Shown here: positions 23,605 through 37,599 of the stretch, piece by piece | How the letters are laid out: each line of letters opens with the position of its first letter | How positions within the stretch are numbered: position 1 is the first letter of the stretch | Assembly: GCF_000002425.4 (NCBI RefSeq) | Contig: NC_037270.1 | Span: 10,697,935-10,761,934, forward strand | Source of the DNA: Physcomitrium patens | Lineage: Eukaryota; Streptophyta; Bryopsida; Funariales; Funariaceae | Direction: 5' to 3' | DNA: 64,000 bases | Made by a program: the position numbers and the translations under genes | The notes under the pieces: generated by a model | Seen by the model: only the letters and a program-made list of their open reading frames with translations | The model's database searches: none | What the model was told of the DNA's origin: nothing

Positions 23605-24690
23605 TGAACCATAGAATTACTTCCTTTATGTAACATTAAAAATATATATATATAAATCTTTGATAATAATGCAAACAGAAATTTAAAAATATTCTTATTA
23701 TTCTAATTTTAAAATAGTTAATTTAATTTTTTAATAATGAAATTTAGTATAAAGTCAACAAATAAAATCATAATTGTGAGTTAATCTTCAATCCTATAGC
23801 TTGTTCTAATAAAATGTGATAGCCTGAGCTTTTTAAGAGTCAAAGCCAAATTAGAGGTTTATTTCAAAAGAATTAATATTTTTATTAAAAAAATAATATT
23901 ATGATATATAAATATCAGTGGAGAATCAAAGAATAATTTATTCCTGTTATTAGATATTTAAAAGTTAAATTTGAATTCAAAACTTTAAAAACTTAAATTA
24001 AATCCCAGTATCAAAAAATTAAATTAAATTAAATTATAGAGTTGATGCATGCATTGTAAATTCCAGTAAGGTAATACTGATAAATAATAGTAATAAGCGT
24101 AATATTTATTTTACAATAATTTTTGAACATTACAGGTTATTAATCAACTTAAGCTTGATGAATTTATCATTATTCTCATGTTTGAGTAGACACATGTGAA
24201 TAGAGCAATAACCAACAGGGCAGTTGAAGGTTTATCAGAGACATTTATTACTTACATAATTAAATTTAAATTTAGTAAATTTTAATTAAATCATTGAATT
24301 GTAGTTATATTTTGTAAAAATAAGAAACATAGAATCTCTGTGAGTCAAAGTATATCCTGAAATCATAAAAGTGAATTTTCTTGAAATGATCATTGCAGTA
24401 TCCCAGATTGAAAGATATGACACATATCTATATTAAGAAAGAAATAAATAAATAAACTCATCATATTATGAGTAAACCCACTTCAAAAAAATTACTTCAT
24501 AAAAATCCATAAAAATCCATAAATGATTTAAAAAGACATGTTCCAATCACAATCAAGTAATATCAAGCATAAAAACAAACCTCAAAAGTAATACAATTGC
24601 CAATAAAAAATGTGCTTTTATTCAGGACAATAATAACAACACATTTACATGAATACACATACACACATATTTATATATATATATATATAT

Positions 24691-26605
24691 AGATCACACA
24701 TTATCACACATTATCACACAACCAACAATGGATAACAATAACAGAAACACCAATTAACAAAGACTATGATGACCTCAACCACCACAAAGGCACATACACA
24801 ACAATAATGAAATGGCACCAAGAGCGTCAAGAAATTATGAGAATCAACAAACCATCATGGGATGCGACAACCCAAGAAGCCAATCAAGATGGCCCAAAGG
24901 ATCCAATGATTCATCAATTTTATTTGATCACACACATGATCCCTTCTTCCCCATTTATCCAGTTTGGAACATATGATTGATGAGCTCATGGACACCCCAT
25001 TATGGGAGAATAAGGGGGTGTGTGTTGGCTCCCAAGCACAATTGGCACCCTTGCCCTAAAACCCACCTCACACTTTCAAGTCCATGGCAGTCAATATGCT
25101 AATAATAAACGATAGTTACCTGTAACTGAAGGTGAAAAAGAGAATTTAGGGCTTCGAATTAGGGTTTAGGGGGTTGCTGCACTGTCAGTTGATTTAGTTG
25201 GGTAACTCTTTAAGAGTGACACTTGGCTTACAAAATTGCATAGAAAAGTGAAGGTTAGAGCATCAGTGAACGTGATTCACTTTAGCTGCAACAGGTGTTG
25301 CAGCTCGAAGAAAGTGGGGGGGGGGAGGGCATTGCGTTGCAAAACAAAGTAGATGAAGATCAGATGGAGATAGAGTAAAGCAGGGCAATGGTGTCAGTTC
25401 TGGAGTAAGTGCTATTTCTGGCGTATAGCAGCGGTATGGATATGCTTCATTCAGCACCGTGAAAGGTGAGTATGGTGGAGGTGGAATCAGAAGAGGATTC
25501 GAGGGATGGTAACTATTGGCAGGTGCATGCTCGCTTGCTCGTCAAAGCTGTTTCCTCGACGCGGTGGACGTGATTTGCTACAAATCCGTGTGCTAACGTG
25601 AAGGAATGTTCTAGATATTATATTATCCGGAATGTGCTTATAATGAGGAGAAACTGTTTCAGGTTAATTTGTACATGGGTACAGTAGATAGTTAGGTATT
25701 GTGAGTGGTATTAAATTATTCGCACACGAAGAAGTTTGCGGTATGACTAGAATGAATGGAGCGTGCACTTCCTGTTAAAGTTGTTTGTGTGAAGAAAATT
25801 TGGAAATGTTAGGGCTTACATGTAAGCGACCTGGAACGGGAAGTGTTGTGGTAAGTAGGCAAAACAATCGACGGTGCAATGATAATTATGTGAAGCTACT
25901 TGCATCGGAAATTGTCATCACAAAGGCTGATCGCGAATTGCATGCACTAGAGTGTCATGCCTTCACTGTCTAGAAATCTCTAAATAACCCCACATTTCTA
26001 AGGGCAGTGCTTGGACCTAGAAGGAGTTTTGATGATGTCCCCACTACACCTTCGACGAACTCAGGACAGGCTATTGCAGATAATGACCCTCACACCCGTA
26101 AAAGGCAGGTTACAGTTCAGAAGAAGGGAACAAAACTGTTCTTAATTGCTAAGATTCGTATCAGCATGGAAGTGGAGGTCACAAAAATGTAACTCAGCGA
26201 TAACTACCCACAAAAAATTATTTTTTTTAAAAATAAAATAAAAAATAAAAAAATCAACATAACACAACATCAACAAAAGTACGAATAGGGTGCATATACA
26301 GCTCAACTGAAGATGAGTTGATCGGTGATGTAGTCGCCCTGACTAGTTTCAGGGAGTTACCATAGGCCCCATAGCAACTCGACATCCACAGAGAACCATC
26401 AACAATGGTATCCACATTCGCTCTTCCTTCGCTCGCAAAGGAGCGGCCTCCTAAAGCCCCTACCTGAGTCACCACCCCAGAACTAAGGGTGAAAATCTCC
26501 TGTAACTAGACACAAGCCTGTGTACAATTGTATAAATGGGTCTGATGTCGGTGCCCTTTGTGGCACCCACCGAGGATATGGTTTGTTGGTGTTTGAGTTG
26601 GGAGC
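24691..26605. other. Spacer and probable 3' untranslated region of the RING ligase gene
   Basis: The part next to the RING gene stop (about 26250-26605) is of mixed composition and probably its 3' UTR. Further left are a (ACACATTATC)-type tandem at about 24693-24719, a G-run near 25318-25327 and a telo-box complement (TTAGGGTTT) near 25159-25167. Two plus-strand frames at 25785-25973 and 26007-26192 have no recognisable motif. Confidence 0.45.
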
Positions 26606-28179
26606 TCATGACATGAATACTTGGACGCTGGCATTCTTGGGTGTGCGGCAAAGGGGGCAAGCGTGAAGCTGGCCCTCGCAATCCTGACACAAGCACAGAT
26701 GCCGGCATGGCAGAAGGAGCATGGAGACATCATTGCATCTGCACACCCTGCAAGTGCGCTGCTCACGAAGCTCCTTGTTTTCATTGAAGGTTCGAGTATG
26801 AGCATCGTTGATATTATCAACATAAGACGAGGCACAGTCATCCGCTTCACTGTCTCCACACCCTTCTTTACTTTGATTTAGGCTCAAGGGAAACTGAGCT
26901 TGCTGCTGAGCATGTTGCAAATTGGACCTCAAGATGCTCACCATAGATTCCATCTCCCGAGCCTTAGTTTGCCAGTGATGCAGTTCAGCATTGAACTGTG
27001 TGTACCGCTTCATCAAGTCTTGATTATGGCGCTTCACCTTATCCATTTCAGCATCCTTCTCTCGCAGTCTACTAGCGAATCCTTCCTCCATTGTTGCAAC
27101 AAGATGGCGAGAGTACCGCTGTCTTTTCTCTTCGAAAAAAGACTTGAGCTGGTCATTCTGAGAGAGTCAAAGCAGAACAAATGAAGAAGATTAAGTTATC
27201 GGCCAGAATTACGCTTATTACTTAATTAATTGAGAGGTCCCATTACACACACAAATAGAGTAGCAGAAACAAAATTATTGTACATTGCGCTGCTAGGTGG
27301 AGTGCAGCATGACTGTGGGATGATTACCTGAATCTTTAGAAGTTGCTCAATTTCATCGTCTCTATCTTGCTGCAAAGGTGCAGCGAGACCGTCGGGCATG
27401 TTGGAGGCGAAGTTCTTCGTTACCTCGACTCTCCCGCTCGTGGAAACTGGAGAAGTAGAGCGCAGCCGATCATCCTCGAAGGTAAGCCGCAAACCTGTCG
27501 AAACACCTGTAGATTGAGGGTTAACCACAGATCCGGGGCCAGTCTGGGGGAAGTCGGACACGATCAATGTCTGTGGACATTGCTGTTGCCATTGACTGCG
27601 TAGGTCGTCTCCTTCTCGTGCCCTCTTGCGGGAATTCGAGAGAGGAACAGCAGCAATCTCTTTGTCGCCGCCGTTCAGTGATGAATCCAGCTGCAGCGTG
27701 TAACCTTGCCGCCCACCTACTACTGCAAAACCGAGTACATCCGATACTTAAGTGAGCCCCAATCTCTCGAACGTTCATCTGTGAAAAAGAGGCTGATTCG
27801 GGGCAGGTAAATTTAAAGGGTTTTAGTGTCTAAAATCTCACATTGGTTGAACAGGCGATAACGATTCGATCCGGTCACTACAGGGGACGGATTCTGGAAC
27901 TTCCCGAAATATGAGCTCTGATTGAGCCCTGCCGCCAAGAAGGTGCGATGATCTTCATTCCCACCAGCAGCTCCAGACCTGATCCAAATCAGAGAACAAA
28001 ATCAGCTTGATCATCCGGAACAAGCCCCTCCGCATGAAAAAAGGCTACCAACAGCCACAATGAAAGTTGAGTTTCCACGCCCGCTGTGGCGAAAGCCGCT
28101 CAGAATGTAGAATCGGTCTATACCTGTTGCTTCCATCGGGAAGAACGACGTTAGCCGGATACTGTGATTGCACTGCCAT
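26606..28179 (-). CDS. BOI/SBP1-type RING-finger E3 ubiquitin ligase, four exons, 379 aa
   Basis: Exons on the minus strand are 28179-28124, 27978-27842, 27722-27328 and 27157-26606. All introns are GT..AG, phases agree and one frame results. The protein starts MAVQSQYPANVV, the hallmark start of the SBP1/BOI family. SRKRAREGDD (about 95-105) is a basic, possibly nuclear, signal. VSTGLRLTFEDD is the conserved middle block. Residues about 180-280 are heptad-like coiled coil including the WRD-like HHWQTKAREMESM. The C-terminus is a RING with Cys/His at 332, 335, 347, 349, 353, 356, 363 and 366, ending PKNASVQVFMS. Plant relatives attach ubiquitin to transcription factors or S-RNases and act in stress, cell-death and gibberellin responses; the target here is unknown. 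Very high confidence in family. Confidence 0.95.
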
Positions 28180-28759
28180 TGCAAATGCCTGTCCGCGTAT
28201 TCACAAATCCCAACTTCAGTTACCAATCTAGATGCCTTAACTCACTTCTGAGGATACGGTGTACAGCGTCAATCCTATCCCCACGTCCTTGATATGTAAG
28301 GACCTGAGGCTCGTCCTACCAATAGCTGGTTACGGAACACTGCTGTGACGAAAGGTTCCCTGTTTGTGTGCGTAATTCGCGACTAATCACATCACATCCC
28401 TCCGCCGGAGAAGTACTGGGACGTCAAAAGACCTTGTTGAAAGTGTGATCCAGGTAAGGATGGCTTGGTGGAGATCTTGGCGAGCAAGTAGTAATACCCG
28501 GAGGAAAGGTGCATATAGTTGAGGAACTCAAAACACCCCCGGAATTGAGAGGTATGGGGAAGGTAGACAGAAAGGCATGGCAGAAACTACAGCACCATCG
28601 GTACCAGAGGAGAATAAGAGCGACAGACGGCTGATAATTGCAGAGGGCAGGCGGGGAGACAGAAGAGGAACGGCGTGTAATGATAAAACATGACCAGTGG
28701 GATTCATTTCTTTCCGCAGTGAAATTAGCAGGATGCGCACAACATCTTGGCCTGGCACC

Positions 28760-28796
<37 letters not shown>

Positions 28797-29950
28797 TCTT
28801 TCTCTGTCTGTCTGTCTATCTGTCTCGCTCTGTATCCCTTTCTCAGGTCGACACAAGTACAAGCCCCATCGTCATCCTCATCACTCGTTGGCTCTCGTCA
28901 CCCACTTGTTCTACGACTTCTACCCACTCCCACTCAAGTTTCAACCTTGTTGAAATCGTCAGGCATCAACAGCAAGACAGCTTCATGATCACGTTCATTC
29001 ACTCATTCACTCACTCACTCAAACACTCACTCACTCACTCGTTCGATTGCTCGATGCTTGACCACCATGAAAGAAGCAACATGATTTCATATGTTCTCCT
29101 CTCTGGCTCGCTCTCTTCTAGCTCTCTTTCTCTCACTCACTCACGCACTCTTTCTCCCCACTTCATCCGCGCCTCACTTTGTCCGTTCCCCCATCCGCCC
29201 TCTTTGTCACATTCCACGAAAAGGTCCCCGCGATGCCTGGCCTCCTCCCGGTCTGACTAACATTAACGCATGTGCTAATTCTCCCCCTCTAGAATCAATC
29301 CCTGACACCCGACGACAGTGACAGTGTGTGTGTGTGTGCGAGATTGTTGAAAATTGGATGTACGCTCCAAGCCCCCTACCCCCACCCGACGACTGCTGGG
29401 CACTGGGCCCTGAAGGGTGTGTGTGTGATGACAGAGAGGGAATTTCTATCCCAGTCAATGAGCTCCCAGATAGAAACTACTCACAAATTCATACGCAAAC
29501 TAGTTGACCCCACCTCCTTCCTTCACCCCGTTCATTTCATTCATTTCTTCCTTCCATTCCCCGCCCTCCCTCGATCCTCCTCGATCCTCCTCGATCCTCA
29601 TTCTCCCCTTCCACCGGCCGACGGCGGCCTCGCCTGTCTCCCTGCCTGGCCACCTACCTTCGCCCCACCTACCGCGAGGGTTCCTGTTTCACTGCTGATG
29701 GAGCGAGCGAGCGATCGAGAGGGCGGGCGGGCAGGCGACGAAGTAGGGGGAGCCGCGCATTGACGACGCTGGCCGAGCGGGGAGCCCACCCCCGGCGCTA
29801 CACTAGGGTCTGCCTGCCTCAACCTGCGTATTACCGGTCCCACCATACGGCCACGTTCACTCGCCCCCTCCCTGACGTTCGCTCTATTGATGCGTCTAGG
29901 GTTCGAATCCAAGCTCCGTTCTAACTGAAAAGTACCTTCCCCTTCTGTAA
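28180..29950. other. Upstream region of the RING gene with CT-rich microsatellites
   Basis: This stretch should contain the promoter and 5' UTR of the minus-strand RING gene. A (CT)n run lies at about 28765-28791, followed by TCTG repeats, then a (CACT)n-like run at about 28997-29041, a TCCTCGATCC tandem of three near 29570-29599 and a (TG)n run near 29324-29338. Open frames across these repeats are low-complexity artefacts. No TATA box could be assigned. Confidence 0.5.
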
Positions 29951-30048
29951 ATTTCAATGAGTTAGAATATTGCATAAGGGTAATCCAAAGGTAACCATCA
30001 AAATATATGGATGGTTTTTGTAATGTTACTTTAATTTCTTTGATCCAA

Positions 30049-30087
<39 letters not shown>

Positions 30088-31320
30088 CACACACACACAG
30101 TTACAGCATCAAATAACTACAGTGGATAATAAAGTTCATTGTGCAAAGACTTTCTATCAGAATAATTATGTGTGCAGAAAGATGGTGTAAGATTTTAGTT
30201 CATTTTGGTATGTTCTTATTCTTCTCATTCACATGGGCATGCAATCAATGTCAGAGTTTATTTCTTGTTAAATATTTTTCACTTTTAAGGGTCTGTCTTA
30301 TTACCTTCATCCCTAAGAACCATGTGTTGGAAGCAACACTCCTTTTTGGTGGATGTAAACCAGATTGTCAAATCCACATCATCCTTGATGGGGCTATATC
30401 ACTCAGCTGCCCAAATGGCTCCAAATAATTCCATGTTGAATTTTGTTGCAGTCAAATGGCATGAGAACAACCTCTCTCTTTAGGAAAGCTTAAATTTAAG
30501 TAGAAGTCGATATTTTTGTTCCACATAAAACCCAAGTGAACCCTAAATTTAGATTCCATGTTATTGTAGGCACATCACTGTCATGCTTGCCACTATTTTA
30601 AAACAGTAACAGTGAATTTGCCTTGTGTTTCACATTTACACAACAATAACAACAACAATGACAACACAAGTGGAGCATCTAATCAACAACAATGACAACA
30701 CTAGTGGAGCATCCAATCAACCCAGTAGAATTAAAACCTAAAAAAGTATTTTACTTATTCTTGCTGTATTCAAGCATCCTTCTTTGTCCTCCACAATTCA
30801 CTCCATGGCATGTGACAACGTATGCCACAAGTCAAAAAAGTGTGTTCCCCACTCTAACACATGAAAACCAAGGGGCTTGTATCATGCAACCTACACATCT
30901 CAAACCCCCTTTTCTAACCTAATCAGGCTCAACTTTAGGCTAACCTCAACCTTATTGCTATAAAGGGAAAAGAGACTTTGGGATGGCAAGTTGTTAGGCA
31001 GTGAATGAAGAAGTGGTTGGGGGCTCATAAGATAGGAAAAGCATGGGCAGCTTGTAGGGAGGAAGAGAGGTCAAAGGAGGGTTGCTGGCAAAACAGTATG
31101 GGACAATGGAGGACTCACCACTTATGTGTGATCAGCTGAGAGATAAGCTTCCTGTGGTGACTCTCTTGCAAACAAAGAAAAAAAGGGGCTTTGGCACTAG
31201 GGTGTTGCTTTCATTGCCTCTGCTTGGTTTGGCATGTTCTCAACAAAACAAATAAAAAAAAACCAGTCTAAACTGACTCTTCCGCACTTCTAGCCTCCTG
31301 GTACTCTAACCACTGTGTAA
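29951..31320. other. Spacer with no recognisable gene
   Basis: Contains a compound (TA)n/(CA)n tract at about 30048-30099. Short frames (30141-30428, 30692-30922) carry no motif. A roughly 40-bp unit built on ACAACAATGACAACAC..GTGGAGCATC is duplicated near 30645-30720. Confidence 0.5.
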
Positions 31321-31325
31321 TGTGT

Positions 31326-31362
<37 letters not shown>

Positions 31363-34300
31363 ACTATTGGAGGTGTTCTTATTTATAAAGATATGGTTTT
31401 TGAGTCTTGGGTTTTGGGTTTTACCATGCAATACCGGACTATCACGGAATGGTTTCAGGGAGAGTCGTCGCTGAGCCCCGATGGGTCCTCCATCTCCGCC
31501 TCATGGTGTCTGGCGACCAGAGCAGAAGCAGCAGCCGATGAGCTGGGTGATGCGAGAGACCCACAGAAGCAGGCACTCGCCGCTGCAGAATGATGACCAC
31601 GTGTAAGGGCGAAGGCGGAGACATGGCTGCCAGCGCAGCCCACGCCGAAGCGCAGGCCCCACAAGCTCAGCAACGGTCATAAATAAGAAACCGTGTGGAG
31701 AGCAGGGGAGCTTGTTAAGGATATTTTCTTCCTAGAGCTTGGAAATCTTTACCCCATGGTTTACTTTCGCCTGCTTTGGAAGGTGGAAATAGTCAGATTC
31801 AAACTTCCTGGTTTCAAATAAAGGTTTGGTGGTAACTTAGGGTTGAGGGTAACGGTGATAAATGAGACTGAATTAACTGGATTGTCCCACAAGTCACTAC
31901 ATTCAATCCCTTCTGTTTCCAGGCAGCGTGAAGTAGGCAATCATGGAAAGTTGCAGGCGAGTAGGATTTCGGCTCCTACTTTAACCCAAGCCACCATCGT
32001 CCTTTCAAGCGTCGCTTTGTCTCTCACTCTCACTCGGTCTCTCCCTCCCTCCGAGTTTGAATAATGATGGGATTCCAGGTTAGGTAACTTGATTCGGCAT
32101 TAAAATAAGGGGGGTTTGCTATTTGTTTAAAACAGTGAAGCCCTGTAATGGCTTTGCATGTCTACTTTCAGAGATTGGAGTGTGCTACTCAAGCAATGAC
32201 AGAAAAGTCCTTGGGCTACGGGCACTCGCATTAATAAACAGGGTAGGTGATGGCTTTGTTGTCCACCTAATTTGAAAGGAAAACGGAGATTTTCTCAGTA
32301 ATAGTTGTGCACCCAATCCCATCTTTTTGAATGTGGCTGGCTATAAGTCCCTGCACCAGATCTAGATATATCTTTTCAACATTTAGTAACAAACAGATCA
32401 CTCTTTTCCCTGAAATGACTTTGGTTAATTATCCATTAAATGGAGTCTGATGAAAAAGGGGCTGCGAAACGGTGGGATGGAAGAAGAACAAAAATAAAAA
32501 TACACTACACGGACCTTGGGCGATAGCTCACAGAGTTGGCGAAGAGCATGTGGGCATGATCAGGGTGCAGCATGACCCCTGTAACTCATGACCACGTCAG
32601 GAACGCAGTGCAGGTTTCATTGGAATTTCTGCAACAAGTGGCCTCGCATGCGTGAGCATTCAATCGACTCGGGCAAAACCAGCGTGTAGCAACATTATGA
32701 AGGATGTATAACTTGGGAAAAAAACAACCCATTAAAAGGGGGAGATTTTTCCGAATGGCAGTGTTTTCCAAGTTACTAGATCGTCAGGATTTTTTTTGAC
32801 AATTAGAATTCAATTGCATTGACAACTTCTGTTCGTCCCCATGTTACACTTGTCCAGCGACTGCGACGCCTGCTACCTCCTGGCTTCCTGCTGCGCTCCT
32901 CCACAGGTCAAGCAGCGTAAACGTAAGGCGCTCATTCTTCATAGATTGTTTTTTACTGAAACAGGATGAACCCGCGTGTGAAGAGTAAAACACAGGTTTT
33001 AAAAAATATCTTTATCCCAGAAACAGGATATCCTCCCTGGGACAAATTTAAGCACATGCGAAAGTGAGGGAAAGTTCCAGAGCAGGGTAAACTCTGTGGG
33101 TCTGTTTGCAAGTCCACGGTATGATCCGGTCATCACTCGGTCCACATGAGCTCAACAGAATCGAAGGGGGTTGCGTTCACGCACACAAAAGCATGCAGGA
33201 TTATTCAGCCAACACGGCCTAGTCCAATACGAGGCAACTCATGGAGAAGCAACCAGGTGAGCAAGATAACTTCTTGTGAGAAAACCATAAAAAAATAAAA
33301 CCCCAAAATAAAACCTTAGATTATACCCCAGAAATGCAACGAAGTCATCGGGGAGGGGGGAGAAAAGATAAAGATTAAAAAAGAAGAAGAGTGGCGACGA
33401 AGCTGAGGTGTGCACAGTACCACGGGCTATAGATAGCCAAGGTCAAGGGGGATGATGGGATGCACCATCTCCTAGGGTGTCGTAGAATCCTTCAGGGCGA
33501 ACACCCCACCCACTGACTTTGCCACTGACCGCGAGGCGAACCCGACTGACCCCAACTACAGGATCAATAAGTGCGATCCCCCAGCGAATGACCAAAACAT
33601 TCCGTCATGCCAAAGACTACATCGCCGAAATAACACCCACTAATAATGTAATGCTTTTTATATTTCAGATGCATCTGAAACAAGGGAAAAAAGAAAAAGC
33701 ATGAGCAAGCGTTTCGCATGCAGATGGTGCGCAAAAAGCACGGCATAGAGAGAGAGCGTGGCGATTGTGAGCAGTCAAGCAAGAAATAGCAAGCGCCAGT
33801 GCGTCACTTTGGGTTTGTTTGATCGACTCTGAGAGAGAGTGAGAGAGTGAGTGAGTGTGTGTGCCAGAGATTGAAAGAAAGATGGCACGGTGCTCCTCCT
33901 CATCCTCCTCCATGATTCCGATCCCCACCCCCCTCTTGCAAGAATCTCCGGTGCCTTTCATCACTGCTTCGGAAACGTGGCGTAGAATCAAACTGCTGAT
34001 CATGCCCACTCGCACCGCTGAGCATGCTGCTTCCACCTTCAACTCCCTTTTTTTTTTCCTTCTGTTTTTTTCTTCCCCTTTCCTACCCATCTCTCTGCTC
34101 CTCTTCGTCGTCTTTCTTCTTCCAGCTCCATCTCCATCTCCTCGTCATAATCAACAACATCGTCGTCATCGTCACCATCGAGCAAAAACAGCCGATCATG
34201 TCGTGCAAGCTTCGAGCTCCCCACTTGTGGGGAGCAAATCCATCACTGTCTCTTCTATCATTGTGTGTGGATTCCTTAACCCCGCTCCCCATTTTATTAC

Positions 34301-34480
34301 ACTCATGATAATAATGAGAAGAAGAAGAAGAAGAAGAAGAAGAAATTATATGTATATATATGTATATATATATAAATATATATAAAAATAGCCATGAATA
34401 GCACAATTTTAGAATCAGCCAAAACAACGCCAGATTCTTGATCCATTCGAACCTTGAAAGCTGACTCTTGGACTCTGCCA
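31321..34480. other. Mixed-composition spacer, poly(T) at its left end
   Basis: No gene model is supported. A GC-rich block at 31440-31680 follows the poly(T) run; frames there (plus 31324-31593, minus 31455-31673) show no family motif. A (GAG)/(GTGA)n region near 33830-33865, a (GAA)n run at about 34318-34344 and a (TATA)-rich run at 34346-34385 account for the odd-looking Ser-rich frames. Confidence 0.45.
31327..31359 (-). repeat. Poly(A) tract on the minus strand, 33 bases
   Basis: A run of 33 T on the plus strand, preceded on the minus strand by a GC-rich block. This arrangement would fit a retroposed transcript with its poly(A) tail, but neither a source gene nor target duplications are visible. 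Confidence 0.95.
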
Positions 34481-37400
34481 AAGTCTATGCTGACCTTTAA
34501 GTCCCCATTTTCTCAACTCTCTGCTTTCTATAAACTTCTTCTTCTCCTGTTCTTTTTCCTGTTTTTTTCAATAAGTTTTTTCTATTGTTGCTTGGGTTTC
34601 TGTTTAGTTGTTGGTGTTTTTGATGCTGGTTTTGATGATGGTGGAGATGGTGAAAACATTCTGGTGTTGATTGCATCATCTTGCTACCACTTGTTTTAAT
34701 GTTTGTTTTGGAGTGTTTTGGAATGCATTGTGGGTTGTGTTGCCATGGATTTGTGGGTCATACTTCACATTGGATGAAAACAATGGTTGCCTTTGTGTGC
34801 CTGTTGTTAGAAAAACAATGTTTGCATGGTGTCTTGATAATTGAAATGTTCCACAAGGGTTTATGTCGAATTCATATTCTCTCATTGAACCATCCATGAC
34901 CTTTGTCTCATATATATATATTTTTTGCATTTACCTTTAAAGTTCCAAAAGTTGCCCATCAACACAAAAATTCACACACACACACTATAAATATATATAT
35001 ATATATATATAGATGTAAAACAAGTCATGTTGTTGCCTATATTATATTAGTCAATTTTGTCAAATAAATTGTGTTTACAATAAGCTGTTTGTCCCCCAAA
35101 GAGAAAAAAAAAAAATAAAGTATTCCCAACACAACCCTTTGTTTGTTTGGAGGTTTAAAACAGTTCACCAAAAAATTCATGATTTCCACATGGCTTTGAA
35201 GACTTGCCATACTCCCTATGCCTAAATCCTTGCCTTCTATAGCTTGCATTGAGCCCATTCAAGCAAACTCTTTAAGTTCTTCTATTTAAAAATTAAAAAA
35301 ACAAAAACAAAACAAAACAAATTGACAATAGAGAATAAAACAAGGAAATTCAACCAAGTAAGCAAATAAGAAACAAATTCTAACATATTCTCTACATATG
35401 AAATATAAAAAAATGGGATCCAAAGTTATTATTGAAACCTCTTAAATTGGAGCACAATGAGCAATGAGTCTAGTGGAGATGCTATTCTTGTGGTCTTCAA
35501 TAATCTAGACATATTTCTACCAAAAACATTATTTATAAAAATAATAATGATTTAGGTAGACACTTGTGATTACATATGAAAAAGAAAAATTTGTGTTAAA
35601 ATGGATAATATATAATGACAAGTAAGAGCAAAAAGGAAGGATTGATCAAACAAAGGTTTATGGGTGAAGAATGTCAAAGATCATGTTGAAAGTGTCGTGA
35701 CAAGTTTGAAGAAAAAACAACCTAGAATTACAACTTTAGGTGTGGATCAATATATCTCCACAAATGCCCACTCAAATTTAATCAAATCTTGTCTTATGCT
35801 TTCTCATGCTTTCTTAAGCTTTCCTTTTTTTAGTTCACACCAATCATCCAAGTGTGAGTGATCAACTTGATGGTGATGATCTCCATCATATCATTTCAAA
35901 GTATTAAAGACGTGGGTCCACACATTATGTATGTATATATATATATATATATATATGAATATATCAAGAGATGTCATTTTGACTTAATGAATGATCAAGT
36001 CTCAATGTGAAGTTCCCTTTCAGTGTGAAAGTTCCTATTTAAAAATATACTATGTGTATTTTTCCAATCATTCTATTCAATGGTATGGTGAGAATTTTGT
36101 TTCCATCTATTTCAAACCAACTTTGTAGTTGAGCACATCACTTTATAGTTGCAATGATTTTATTGCAACTATGGATCAGTGACCGTGACAAGAGTCATGA
36201 CATTAAGATGCAAATAGCTTTGTCTTAGCATGGTCAAAAGTTGAGAATTTTCCATTGGCATAAGGACAATTTAAAGAGATAAAAGCATAATGGTTCATCT
36301 CTTGTGCTTTTAGTCATGTGGGTTTCAATGTTAAAAGTAACTTAGAATTCTTTTACACTTGGCTCCATTCACGTTTTGGAAACAAATCAACTTCTTTTCC
36401 TTGTTATGGAATGGTTTTGCATGCATGGAGCCTTGCTAATTGTAATAGAAATACATAGGAATAATTGGACGTATTTGAACAATGAAGTGAAGAATGAGTG
36501 GCGGGAATAGGAGGAATACATAAACTTTGTCATGAATAAGTTTACATCTGTTTGATCAAATGCAGATGTTTTCATCATAAAATAAAATCAAAATAATGTC
36601 AAAATAAAATAAAAAAAATACAAAACATTAGGATGATTTCAATAGTTTGGAGGCAAATTAGATGTGAGATCTTGAACAGTTAATGCCCAGCCTTATTTTG
36701 AAGAGGTTGGTTAAAAAAAAATATGCTGAACTAAAAACGAATGTAATTCAAATAATAGAAAAGGTACAGAAAAAAAATAATTAAAAGAAAATGGACTTTA
36801 GAAGAGTTGGTAACACATGCAATATGAAATAGCTTCCTCATAATTAAATAAATAAATACCAAGCCCACATGGGTTATGGGCACATTGGCCAGATTAAGAA
36901 TTGTAGAGGTGAAAATAAACAAAAATGTGAAAGAGTATGCCTCACCACGAACAAAAATGTAAAGATTATTTGAGTGTATATTTAATTTAGAATCATATTT
37001 TATAAATAATAAAAACATGCTATTGGTAAAAGATAAAGAGATAAAGTAGTAGACTTTATAACACATGTAAAATGCATGTTGTTAGACTGTTTTTGGTGTT
37101 GGATCCTCTCTGTCCGTGTGAATATTATCAATGTTTTGAATAATTTGAACCATATCAATACTTATTGTAAAATTTTATATTAAAAAAAATAATTCTATTA
37201 AATTAATTAATAATGATACAATCATATCAAATCTTTGAACAAAACAATCTACAACCAAAAAAAAACAAGTGAATCAACACAATAGGGATTTATTATACAA
37301 AAAATGCTTCATTGAAAAATCTTAGATAAAATCTTTATTGTTTTTTCTTAATTAAATCTTGCATATTCGATGACTATAACAATTTAGATCACTAGCTACG

Positions 37401-37559
37401 TCTTGTAACATGAATGATCTAAATTCTTCAATCATCAATATACAATACAGTTATAATCCTGTTAATAAATAGTGTTGAAAGTTTTACATTAAATAACATG
37501 AATTAGTTTTATTATTGTTGTTGTCATTATTATTATTATTATTATTTTCTCCTTTATGT

Positions 37560-37599
<40 letters not shown>

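Larger units (their letters stand above)
20251..24690. other. Very AT-rich gene-free spacer
   Basis: No frame above 82 codons and nothing recognisable. It holds two poly(A) tracts, several (TA)n tracts (for example about 21020-21041, 22314-22335, 23461-23494, 23551-23579 and 24674-24691), a (TA)n/(GA)n pair near 20620-20655 and a hairpin-forming inverted repeat entered separately. Confidence 0.65.

Noticed and set aside
27905-27935. Sequence in exon 2 of the RING gene resembling a miR171 target site
   Set aside because: Ten bases pair with the 5' end of miR171 but the centre is mismatched or needs a three-base bulge, and this gene class is not a known target.
28638-29260. Ser/Leu-rich frames of 116 and 187 codons
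   Set aside because: They translate (CT)n and (CACT)n microsatellites.
29900-29910. GGTTCGAATCC, a second exact tRNA B-box
   Set aside because: The T-stem has a mismatch in its third pair and no tRNA body can be folded upstream.
33855-34385. 176-codon frame with poly-Ser and poly-Arg
   Set aside because: Built from CTC, T-rich and GAA repeats; no recognisable domain.
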